From Candidatus Thalassarchaeaceae archaeon (GTDB taxonomy: Archaea > Thermoplasmatota > Poseidoniia > Poseidoniales > Thalassarchaeaceae), in contig JAQXEZ010000006.1 of assembly GCA_029250605.1 (NCBI GenBank), positions 75,535-139,534 of the forward strand: DNA of 64,000 nt, in the 5' to 3' direction. Of the stretch, positions 52,209 to 62,700 are shown one piece after another. The position numbers were made by a program, and so were the translations under genes. Each line of letters opens with the position of its first letter. Position 1 is the stretch's first letter. Under the pieces are notes generated by a model. It had not been told where the DNA came from and ran no database searches. It saw only the letters and a program-made list of their open reading frames with translations.

Positions 52209-52357
52209 TGCTTTCTTTGTCCCCAGTGCTTCCAGGTAGGTTGCTTGCAGTGTATCGGCGAAGTCTCAGGGTCTTATGCGTTACCATAGGAAAATCAACC
52301 AATCCGCCTCATCATCGCTTCCGTTGCAGTTTTCAATGAGAGGGCTGTCGCGAGCCC

Positions 52358-53389
52358 GTGCCAATTCCAGCAGAACTGCAGAAAGCTTGGGACGACTCAG
52401 CTGAGCTATTGGGTGAAAAGAACGATCCTGAGGGGGCACTGGAGGCACTTAGATCAGCTTGGAGCAGCATAGACAACGAGGCTCAGAGGGCCAAGACACT
52501 CGCTCTGGCCGCAGATGCTAGTACGGAGTTGGGTGTCATTGACCAAAGGAACCAGAAGTCACACTGGCAGAAGGCATACAAGAATTACACCAAGTCCCTT
52601 TCTATTGATCCGAAGAACAAGGAGACACGCAGAAATATGAACAAGCTCGCTTCGATGATGGACGAGAACGCAATTTCTCTCGGCCTCGGTTTCCAGATGT
52701 TCGAACAAGGAAATCCAACCCCTCTCGGGCTTCTTGCGATGGTCTTCTCCGTGGCTGCTTTCCTGGTTTCTATCAAACTCATCTCTGAGTTTCTCGATGA
52801 CGGCAATAATCCGGTAGTGACCATGGAGGTACAGTATGTCCTTAATGACCAATCGGTTACTGGGGAGATACAAATCGAGTTGTATGAGGATGACGCACCT
52901 ATGCACGTTGAGAGTTTCCTGACCCATGCAGAGAACTTCCAGTATGATGGAGTAGAGTTCCACAGAGTAATTGACAACTTCATGATCCAAGGCGGAGACA
53001 TAGAAAATCTGAGAGGATCAGGAGGCTATTCCGCTCATTACTACGGGTTCTGTAATGGAGAGCAGGTTCCAGAAAGCGAATGCCGGCAGAAGGAGGATTA
53101 CACGATCCCATACGAGCACGAGAACGGTCTGAAGCACACAGTTGGCGCATTAGCTGCAGCACACGCTGGCCTAAACACTGACGGGAGCCAGTTCTACATC
53201 GTGCCGACTGACGGTTCGGCCAGCCATCTCGATTGGGAGTCTGGAAAGGACTGCACAAAGAGCAGCTGCCACACCGTCTTCGGATACGTCATTTCAGGTA
53301 TGGAGCACGTTGATGCAATCAGCAACCTTGAGACTCAGAATGACTCCCCAGTGGAACCTGTCCGGATAATTTCCGCTAGAATCTCCTGA
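52358..53389 (+). CDS. Membrane-anchored cyclophilin-type peptidyl-prolyl isomerase with helical N-domain
   Basis: 343 residues. N-terminus: TPR-like helical repeats (about 1-105; GALEALRSAWSSIDNEAQRA, SHWQKAYKNYTKSLSIDPKN). A single membrane helix at about 122-146 (LGLLAMVFSVAAFLVSIKLI). The cyclophilin domain spans about 155-343 with EFHRVIDNFMIQGGD, the HTVGALAAAHAG core and SQFYI, a variant of the usual QFFI. The active-site Arg in FHRV is present. An insert with a cysteine pair (FCNGEQVPESEC) and a second pair (DCTKSSC) suggests disulfides outside the cell. The start is GTG, with no obvious ribosome site. Topology implies a cytosolic helical domain and an extracytoplasmic isomerase. Confidence 0.9.
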   Translation: MPIPAELQKAWDDSAELLGEKNDPEGALEALRSAWSSIDNEAQRAKTLALAADASTELGVIDQRNQKSHWQKAYKNYTKSLSIDPKNKETRRNMNKLASMMDENAISLGLGFQMFEQGNPTPLGLLAMVFSVAAFLVSIKLISEFLDDGNNPVVTMEVQYVLNDQSVTGEIQIELYEDDAPMHVESFLTHAENFQYDGVEFHRVIDNFMIQGGDIENLRGSGGYSAHYYGFCNGEQVPESECRQKEDYTIPYEHENGLKHTVGALAAAHAGLNTDGSQFYIVPTDGSASHLDWESGKDCTKSSCHTVFGYVISGMEHVDAISNLETQNDSPVEPVRIISARIS

Positions 53390-53455
53390 TGGGAATCAGT
53401 TTGCACCGGGTGAACTTCATTTACTCCTCACGAGGAGAGATTACTCGGTGAGATA

Positions 53456-56143
53456 ATGAGGGATGAAAATCCATTTGATGCACAGTCCGAGTTCGAGAGA
53501 AGCGATAGGTCCCTTGCTCGCTTCATGGACTTGCATTCACTTGAGGAAAAAGGCCTATGCAACTTGTCCGAAATTCCATTCTCAATCCGAATTCTCCTTG
53601 AATCCGCATTGAGGAAATGTGATGGTTTCCTGGTAAACGAGGATGATGTGAAGAGAATCGCTTCATGGTCGCCAGAGATGAAGCCGGAGGAAATCCCATT
53701 CAGTCCCAGTCGGGTTATTCTGCAAGACTTCACGGGAGTCCCCGCAATTGTTGACATCGCTGCACTCAGGGATGCAATGAGGGAACTCGGAGGGGATCCA
53801 AGCAAGGTCAACCCCCAGGTTCCAGTGGATTTGGTTATCGACCACTCCGTACAGGTCGATGTATCCGGACTCTTTCCCAATGCACGCGAGCGCAATCTGG
53901 AAATCGAGTATGAGCGTAACTCGGAGAGGTACAAGTTCCTGAAGTGGGGGCAACTTAGCCTAGACAACTTTCGTGCGGTTCCACCGGGAAGGGGCATTGT
54001 CCACCAGGTAAACCTCGAGTGGATTGCCAGGGTAGCTAGAGAGGAAGACGGATTGTGGATCCCAGACTCACTCGTCGGAACGGACTCGCATACAACAATG
54101 ATCAACGGTTTGGGAGTACTCGGGTGGGGCGTTGGGGGCATTGAGGCCGAGGCCGTCATGCTGGGACAACCGATCTACATGCTGCTGCCCGAGGTCGTTG
54201 GATTCGAACTCATTGGCGCCCTAGAGCCAGGAGTAACGGCCACTGACATGACTCTTCGAATTGTCGAGATGCTGAGGGAGCACGGTTGCGTGGCTAAGTT
54301 CGTTGAGTTCCACGGCCAGGGCCTGTCTAAACTCAGCCTCCCGGACAGGGCGACAATCGCAAACATGGCTCCAGAGTATGGTGCAACCTGCGGATTCTTC
54401 CCAGTAGACCAGACTACTCTAGATTACATGCTTCTATCAGGTAGGGACCCGAGTCACGTGGAGGACGTAAAGAGATTCATGGAGGCTCAGGGGCTTCTTT
54501 ATCGTGAATCAACCCCTACTCCGAAGTTCACATCCAATCTCTCTCTCGATCTGTCAACCGTAGAACCCTCCCTTTCCGGTCCAAAGAGACCCCAGGACCG
54601 AGTCTCACTTTCCATGATGAAGTCCCATTGGAGATCTAGCCTGAATGCGCCAACTGGGCATCAAGGACACGGCGTAGACACCAGCAGGAACGACGCAGCC
54701 TCCCCCATCGACGGCCGAGACTGCGATTTGAAACACGGAGATGTCGTTATCGCCGCCATAACCAGTTGCACCAATACCAGCAATCCTAGCGTGATGATAG
54801 CTGCCGGTTTGGTTGCTAGGAACGCTCGGTTGAGGGGGCTTTCAATCAAACCATGGGTCAAACCAAGCTTAGCTCCTGGTAGCAGAGTTGTCACAGAGTA
54901 CTACGATGCCTCAGGTCTTTCAGAGGATCTAGACTCACTAGGATTCAGCGTAGTTGGATACGGATGCACTACATGCATAGGCAACTCCGGACCCCTTGAT
55001 CCAGAGATCGAGGAGGCAATCGACAATTCTGACCTAGTAGTCGGGAGCGTCCTCTCTGGGAACCGAAATTTCGAGGGAAGAATCCATCAGAAAATCAAGG
55101 CAAACTACCTTGCCAGCCCACCTCTAGTTGTGGCTTACGCACTTGCAGGTTCATTGGATGTAGATTTCTCCGAAGATCCTCTCGGCCACGACCCCTCAGG
55201 CAAACCCGTCATGCTGTCAGACATCTGGCCTAGTGATGAAGAGATTCGCAGTACAGTGGAGGCAGCAATAGGGCCTGAGATGTTCGTTAGCCGATACTCC
55301 GATGTCCTGAGCGAACCAAGATGGGATGCCATACCAAGCGAGACTAGCGAACTTTTCTCATGGGACCCGGACTCCACTTACGTTCGACTCCCATCATTCT
55401 TCCAGGGGATTCAGCCAGAGCCCTCCTCAATTGAACCAATTGTGGATGCCCGAGTCCTAGTCATGGTGGGAGACTCTGTGACAACTGACCACATCAGCCC
55501 CGCAGGAGCATTCCCAAGCTCAGGGCCAGCAGGTCAGTATCTGGTTGGAAAGGGAGTCCAGCCGAGGGATTTCAACTCATTCGGAAGCCGTAGAGGCAAT
55601 CACGAGGTGATGGTTAGGGGAACATTCGCAAACATCAGAATGAGGAACCAGACAGCTCCGGGGACAGAAGGTGGCTTGACCACTCACTTCCCAACCGATG
55701 AGGTGATCTCCATTCACCAGGCTAGTGAGAGGTACATCGAAGACTCGACTGAACTAGTGGTCCTCGCTGGCTCACAGTATGGCTCTGGGAGCAGCAGGGA
55801 TTGGGCGGCCAAAGGCACCCTATTGCTAGGTGTTAGAGCAGTGATCGCAAAGTCATACGAGAGGATTCACAGATCCAATCTAGTTGGAATGGGAGTCCTA
55901 CCCCTTGCATTCGCTCAAGGCGATGATGCCGACGCATTGGGACTAGACGGATCCGAATTCTTCAACATCCCCGCTTCCGGGGATTTGGAGCCATTCTCGG
56001 AGATTCAGATCTCCGCAAGGAAGGCCGATGGAACAGAGATAAACTTCACCGCTATCGTTAGACTGGAGACTCCCGTTGAGGTCGAATACTACAGAAATGG
56101 CGGAATACTTCAAACGGTTCTAAGAAAACTGGCAAAGGATTGA
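53456..56143 (+). CDS. acnA: Aconitate hydratase A
   Basis: 895 residues, the normal length for AcnA/IRP1-type aconitases. Interconverts citrate and isocitrate in the TCA cycle through a 4Fe-4S cluster. The three cluster cysteines are visible: SCTNTSNP near 437 and the GYGCTTCIGNSGP pair near 503 and 506. Other motifs: VGTDSHTTMINGLGVLGWGVGGIEAEA, DSVTTDHISPAG, and AGSQYGSGSSRDWAAKG (described in part) with the substrate-binding GSSRDWA. The swivelling domain 4 is complete (SYERIHRSNLVGMGVLPL). GGTGAGAT precedes the ATG. The next gene begins 31 nt after the stop. Confidence 0.97.
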   Translation: MRDENPFDAQSEFERSDRSLARFMDLHSLEEKGLCNLSEIPFSIRILLESALRKCDGFLVNEDDVKRIASWSPEMKPEEIPFSPSRVILQDFTGVPAIVDIAALRDAMRELGGDPSKVNPQVPVDLVIDHSVQVDVSGLFPNARERNLEIEYERNSERYKFLKWGQLSLDNFRAVPPGRGIVHQVNLEWIARVAREEDGLWIPDSLVGTDSHTTMINGLGVLGWGVGGIEAEAVMLGQPIYMLLPEVVGFELIGALEPGVTATDMTLRIVEMLREHGCVAKFVEFHGQGLSKLSLPDRATIANMAPEYGATCGFFPVDQTTLDYMLLSGRDPSHVEDVKRFMEAQGLLYRESTPTPKFTSNLSLDLSTVEPSLSGPKRPQDRVSLSMMKSHWRSSLNAPTGHQGHGVDTSRNDAASPIDGRDCDLKHGDVVIAAITSCTNTSNPSVMIAAGLVARNARLRGLSIKPWVKPSLAPGSRVVTEYYDASGLSEDLDSLGFSVVGYGCTTCIGNSGPLDPEIEEAIDNSDLVVGSVLSGNRNFEGRIHQKIKANYLASPPLVVAYALAGSLDVDFSEDPLGHDPSGKPVMLSDIWPSDEEIRSTVEAAIGPEMFVSRYSDVLSEPRWDAIPSETSELFSWDPDSTYVRLPSFFQGIQPEPSSIEPIVDARVLVMVGDSVTTDHISPAGAFPSSGPAGQYLVGKGVQPRDFNSFGSRRGNHEVMVRGTFANIRMRNQTAPGTEGGLTTHFPTDEVISIHQASERYIEDSTELVVLAGSQYGSGSSRDWAAKGTLLLGVRAVIAKSYERIHRSNLVGMGVLPLAFAQGDDADALGLDGSEFFNIPASGDLEPFSEIQISARKADGTEINFTAIVRLETPVEVEYYRNGGILQTVLRKLAKD

Positions 56144-56174
56144 AGTCGGACTAGGAGAGAAATGAGGCTGTAGG

Positions 56175-56633
56175 ATGGAAGGAGACGAGCAAGAACCCGA
56201 GGAAGAAGGCCTACCAGGGCCACCACCAGATCCATCTAGGATCCCCTCAATAGTTAGGCGGGTAGGGGACTTGAACCTGCAATCCGAGGCCGACGAACAC
56301 GGTATCTCGAAGAAGACCGACCCGGACATTCGCGCAATCATGGAATTCTTGGACGAAGTCGAGGACTTAGAACCCCTGAACAATAACCTATCTGGAGACC
56401 CAATGGCGGAAGCATGGTTGCAGATTCTCCTGACTCTGATTGTTAGGGAACATGGGCACTCTTCGTTAGGAGTCAGTACCATCGAGGTACTGGTGGGGGA
56501 ACGAATGAACAGAGAGGGAATAGACCTCGAGATTTTCCTAGATAGGCTGTGGATAATGGGGAGGCTCGAGAAGGTCTACGGGGGTGCCGAAGTGAGCTAC
56601 TCGCCCAACCCCAGTTGGCTCGAGATGAAGTAA
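56175..56633 (+). CDS. Acidic hypothetical protein
   Basis: 152 residues. The first 50 are acidic and proline-rich (EEEGLPGPPPDPSR), then helical segments (RAIMEFLDEVEDLEPL, AEAWLQILLTLIVREHG) and a possible winged-helix-like end (DRLWIMGRLEKVYGGAEVSYS). No family recognised. It starts 31 nt after aconitase with no evident terminator between, so it may be co-transcribed. It precedes the giant surface protein gene. No metal or catalytic motif is visible. Confidence 0.7.
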   Translation: MEGDEQEPEEEGLPGPPPDPSRIPSIVRRVGDLNLQSEADEHGISKKTDPDIRAIMEFLDEVEDLEPLNNNLSGDPMAEAWLQILLTLIVREHGHSSLGVSTIEVLVGERMNREGIDLEIFLDRLWIMGRLEKVYGGAEVSYSPNPSWLEMK

Positions 56634-56711
56634 CCAAAGGGACAATCTCCCAATGCAGCAAAAAAACACGTTTCGGCAATGCATAAGAGTGGCCGGAAAG
56701 TCCGAACTAAC

Positions 56712-59700
56712 ATGATGAACGAAAGTATGACTGGAAACCATGAGCACGGAAAGAGCAGGAGGGCCGTCGGACTAGTGTTCCTGATGCTAACATCGCTCTT
56801 CGTTTCGGCCGTGCCTTATGCTTCAGCTTCCCACACCACCCAATATGGCGTTCAGAGGGATCCACTGTACATTTCCATCGGAGATTTAGATTGTGATGGG
56901 GACAATGACATCGCATCAGGGAGCGGTTTCGGGCACTTCATCAGCTTCCTGTACAATGATGGGAACGGAGGTTTCGCAGACAGGCAGGACGTGCAGATCT
57001 CAAACAACGACTCATTCAGAGCCGGTTTCCGAGACGTGGCTGATGGGAACAGGGTCGAGATTGTAGATGTTGATGGGGATGACGTAAACGACGTAATCTA
57101 CTATCAACAGAATGTCAGGTTCGTCGGCGAGTCATTCATCAGGCCTGCGAACCTTACCGTCCTCAAAGGAGACTGTGACGAGAGGGTGAACGAATGGGAG
57201 GCGATGTTCGAGACAATCACGGTCATCAACCCATACCTAGCCGACTTCGACGTCGGGGACATCAACGACGACGGATACGCCGACGTCGTCTTCTCCTCGA
57301 CCGACTCGACCTTCGCCAACCAGTTCATCCAGATATACAAGGGTCCTGACTACAGCATTCCTGCTAACCAGCATGCTCCCATTTCTGTCCCACTAACCAG
57401 TGGCTTCTATCAATATCTGAAACTTGGTAATTGGGGAGAGGATTTGCAGACAATCCCCGATCCTACCAACCCAGGCGATGAAATCCTGGCTCCTGGCGAG
57501 TGTGAAGACCTTGACATCTGGCTTCTAAGAACCCCTCCCTATAATGCAGGTGTCGGGTATTCTGCTGGAACATACGACAACATGACAGTACTGGAGTACG
57601 ATTGTGTGACGGGCCAGTACCCGAACCCAATGGATCCAACAGGTACTGGGACTATTCACACATTCACGCTCGATGCCGAGCACGACTACCCGATGTACGG
57701 ACTTGACATCGCCGATTCTACTCCAGATGACGATGTCAATGAGATAGACATCATTGCAGTCGTTGACGGCATCACAGGCAATGTATCCTATGCAACCAAG
57801 ACGTCCTCGGGATGGGACAAGCAGAACTACGTTGGTTTCGGAGATTATCTGGGAGCCTCGGTCACCATAGCCGATGTCAACCAAGACGGCGAACTCGACT
57901 TCTTCGTACCCACTTCCCTTACCTTGCTGGACACCCAGGAGTCCACGGTACAGAATCAGACATTCCTTCTGAGGCCAAACCTCCGTGCCCTGAATACCGT
58001 GCAGATTCTACTATCCGATCCAGATAGCAATGGGTACCTTCCACCTCTATCATTCGACGTTGGGAGGAGGCCAACCATGGCAATGCCGGGACAACTCCAA
58101 GGCGCGGAGGACAGTGCCCTGGAAGTCGTAATCGGCCAGGAGGACTACGGCTACAGATTCTCTAACAATGCCATGTGGTTGGATACTCTGGGATATGCAG
58201 GCCAAGGAGATTACCTATCTGTCCTAGTACTGGATAACTTCGACTTGGGTATCACTAGGGTCGAAATAGAACCTTCAGTGATGGATCCAGCTACCTTCCA
58301 GAGTATTGTTGGAGAGGGCAATCGATGGGTCAACGTGACTGTCAAGAACACTGGTTTGATGCCCATATCGGGAGGGTCTCTAGACGTCGACTTGGAAGTC
58401 AGGGAGGTCCTCGGCGGAACTGATACTGTGGTCTACTTCAACGACTTTGAGTCAGCTTCAGCCAATGTGAACCCCGATGGGGCTCAATTCAACAAGTACT
58501 CGTACACCGGAGAGTACGAACAAGGCAACTCATCTTGGCACCTTGATGAAGATAGGTTCTGGATCGAGGGTACAACATATGATGAGGACGACATTGTCCA
58601 CTACAACGCCACCGATTACAAGTGTGGAAACAACAACACAACCTCCTGTAACTCAAATCCAGAGCAGGACAATGCGTCCTGGGAACCAGTCTACTATGCG
58701 CCTTGGGAGGCAGAGGCCAACCCAACTAACTACATGTGGTCGGGAGTAACCCACACTTACCAATTCGATGATGGCAACTCCTCTGACTATACTGGATATT
58801 ACAATCACATGGACGAGGCACTAATTCTAGAGAACGTCAGCCTCGTTGGAGCCGATGCCGCATTCCTAGACATGGACGCAATATGTAGCGCAGGCTTTTT
58901 CCAACTCTTCCTAAATGAGCCATATGACGTAATAGAGAGGTGGCTGTATGAGGACTCCTGCAGTATAGAGGTTTGGAGTGATGGAAGTGGATGGGAGACC
59001 GTATGGCGATTCGGAGGATGGGACAACGAGAGGAAGTATAGGATAGAGGACCGAGTATCGAGTGCACCAGACCCCGAATACAACGACTACAACGGGGACT
59101 TCTTTGGGGACTGGCACACTACCTTGTGGAACAACTACTCCGAGGCAGGGGGGATTCGTGACTCATGCTTCCTCCCATATCTTGGGTACGGATTTGGCGA
59201 TTATGGGGCGGGTTGCTACGAAGATGGCGAAGGCGATTTGATGGCAAACACCATCGATCTGACGCCCTATGCAGGTCAGAATATCGACATTAGATTCCGC
59301 TTCAGAAGCGGTCTAGAGGGTTCGGTCGGACCAGATGGATCTGCAGACGGATCTGCTCTTGACGCCTTCGCGTTCGATAACATCACAATCAGGAAGAGGG
59401 ACGTAACCTTTGGTAATTCGACAGTCGAGAGCCAGGAGATATCAAACCTCAACCTAGCTGCAGGGGAATCCATTCAGGTTCAGCTGACTGCTGATTTCAT
59501 TGACAATACTACCTACTACGTTTCAACGGAGTTATCAAACGCTGTCTTAGGGGTGGGACAAGGTGATCAGGATGCCACTAACGATCAGACAAGATTCCAA
59601 CTCACTGTGAGGAATCTGTACGATCCAGGTTTGTTCGAGGAGCCATGGCTTGATCTCCTGAACGGCGAACGCTATGCGTCGGGGGAGATGCCAATCACGA

Positions 59701-62700
59701 TCGGTGTGCAGAACTGGGGGAACACATTCGTCGACTTCGACGTCGAAGCGAAGGTCAGAAACGCTCTCCCAGAGCTTATCGCAGCAGAGGACTTCTCAGG
59801 ATTCCAACCGATATGGGAGGACGATGGGAACGAAAACGGAAGCAGATTGGACGATTCATCGGGGTCAAACGAGATGCTCCCCCAGAACCAGGGCGTCTTC
59901 AAGAACCAGGCTTACTGGCTCGGGCATCCCGACGATGGTTACGGAGACAGCTGGAACGAGACTCTTACACTCGAGCCGATCGAGCTAACCGATAGCGGAG
60001 CCGATTTCACATTCCTCACCTTCGACTACTTCGCTGAGGGGGATCACATCTCCGATAGGAACGGAAACGTCCAATCGGTCAGGGACTTTTCCTACCTAGA
60101 GGCCTCTTGGGTCAGGGACGGTGAGGTATACCAGGGGATAATCTACGGAAGCTGGACCGATCTCAACGAGAACGGCCTCAGGATTGCATTCAATCCATAC
60201 ACAGAGACGATTTACAACTACTGCGAGGACTTCGACCAGAACGGACTCTACGAGGAAGTAGAGTACGCAGGAGACCACTCGGGCGGAATTGGTGAAGACG
60301 GCTTCGTATCCTGGTTCGACTCTGACAACCTTGTCAACACAGCTAGGATCGACTTGACCCATGTTCACCTTCTCAACCAGACTGCTGAGGACTCCTTCGC
60401 ATGGACAGACGAATGCACCTCCCTAGCCGGAGCGGATGTCACATTCACATGGAGATTCTACTCCAATGACGATGGAGTAAACGGAAATGCCGGATACGCC
60501 GGATTCGCAATTGACAACATCAGGGTGGACGACTACACATTCACCGATGACGGTGAATACACCCAGGCCGTAACCGGCATGGATGCCGGACAGAAGAGGG
60601 TGATAGAACTAGGCACTCATGACTTCGAGAGCGGCCTTTACAGGATAGATATGATGACACTGTACAACAATACGAACAACGCGTCCAAGTGGTTCGACAA
60701 GCCTGAGATCAGCCAGGCTAACAACGTCTCAACCATACTGTTCGAGATAGCAAACGCAGACATCACACTCCTACAGGCCGATGTCCTGGATTGCGTCGCA
60801 GACGCCGTCTACTCGTGCGTGTATGCAACGAACCCACAAGGGCAGAAGTCACACGACTTCGCCGTCCCAATGCTGAATGGGGTCATCGAGGGGGCTTACG
60901 AGGTCACAATGAAGATAGTCGACGAAGAAACCGGTCAGACAGTCTACGAACAGACCTCCGACAACGGGCCATTCGTTCTTGACCCGCATCAGAGGTCACA
61001 GGCCAATTGGTCGGCCCCATACGACCTCTGGTTCGACTCCCACACATACAACATCAGCTTCCAGTCCATTCTAACCGAGACAGGAGCGGCTTCAGGGAAC
61101 GAGAGGTACTTCGACATCCAATTCCTAGATAACATCGATGTAGCCATACTTTCCAACCCGACTGATCAGAATAGGCTACAGAGGGTCAAGCAGGACCTCT
61201 CTGCCATGAACAAGACCTACACCCAGTTCGAGGTAGAGGACTGGAACGTGTACGGAATGGAGGACTGGTTCGAGCACTACTCCAAGATTCTCCTCCCATG
61301 GCAGACCGACTACAGCGTAGAGTACGGCGACTATTACGAACTCCTAGGAGTTCCAAACCCAGACAATGCTGACATCACCCTAACCGAGTCTCTAATTGAA
61401 TTCATGAGGGATGGAGGGACCTTGCAGGTCCATCTAGGGCCATATTACTCGGATTACGATGACATCCAGAACCCAAATGCTCCCGACAGGCTGCCATTCG
61501 GGATGAACGTCGTCATGAGGGACCACTTCAATACTACAGTAGACCATCGCGTCCTCTCCGATAACATCAGCCTTATCGATCCGTTCCACCCGTTGATGTT
61601 AGGAATCAACCCTTCCGCTCTAGCGGGAATCAACGGAGGTACGCACGTAGCGCTTTCCACACTGGACCTCACTCAAGTGAAAGGAGAGAACATCCCTCGT
61701 ATTTGCAGCGATGGCCCACCAGGAGGGACCGAAGGCGGAGAAATATCAGATGGCGGGACATTCCACACCATCATCAGGGACTCAGAGAATCCAAGCCAGT
61801 CCCTGTTGTCTACTTGCAACTACCAACAAGGTGGAATGATAGTGACTACCATAGATGTCGAGAACCCAGCCGTATCACAACCGTTCGGCGACCCTAACTT
61901 CCCGATGCTAGCCAACCTACTGGACTTCCACCTGTCTCCATATCCGGACGGATTCGAGATAGCAGGCGAGGGCTTCGAACTCACGATTGATGGTGCCGTA
62001 CAATCGATTGACGTATTGTCAGGGGCGTACGAAAGGACTCCCATCAAGAGCTCAGCCGAGCTGGACTTCGGCTTCCTAACCGAGGCAACTGGAATCCATG
62101 CAGACTGGCTGATTGAGTCTGCCAATGGGGAAGGCGTCACTGGCTGGGATGGTCAGGCACTTGGTGACGATAACAACCACGTGTACAGGCCAAACTCAAC
62201 CGACCCTGTCACCGCTACATTCTGCGTCCCTGACGAGAACGCCGAACTTGGATGCAAGATTGACGCCGAATGGAGGATCTGGCTGTTCCTGCACGACTCG
62301 CATGGAAACACCAGAATCACTAACATCTCCGTATACACGAATGACGTCAATGCAGACAGCACACCTCCAGTGGCTCACATCGAAATCTTGGAGGACTCTG
62401 CATTCATTGAATTCGTAGAGTTCGTAGGCTACCAGCAGACACCCACCGGGGATCAGGATGAAGATGGAAACTGGATCATGGTCGATTCGCCCAAGTATAG
62501 GGTCAGACTATCTGATACTGGTGACACCACAATCAGCTTCTCATCAGCAAACAGCAGTGACATTGGAACTGGGATAGGGAAGTTCAGTTGGTCAATTAAC
62601 GGAGACGGCGACAGCGTGCACGTGTACGAGCTACCAGGTAGCGAGGCGGAGTGGACTTACACATTCAGGAACCTGACGGCTGGACAGAACACCATAATGG

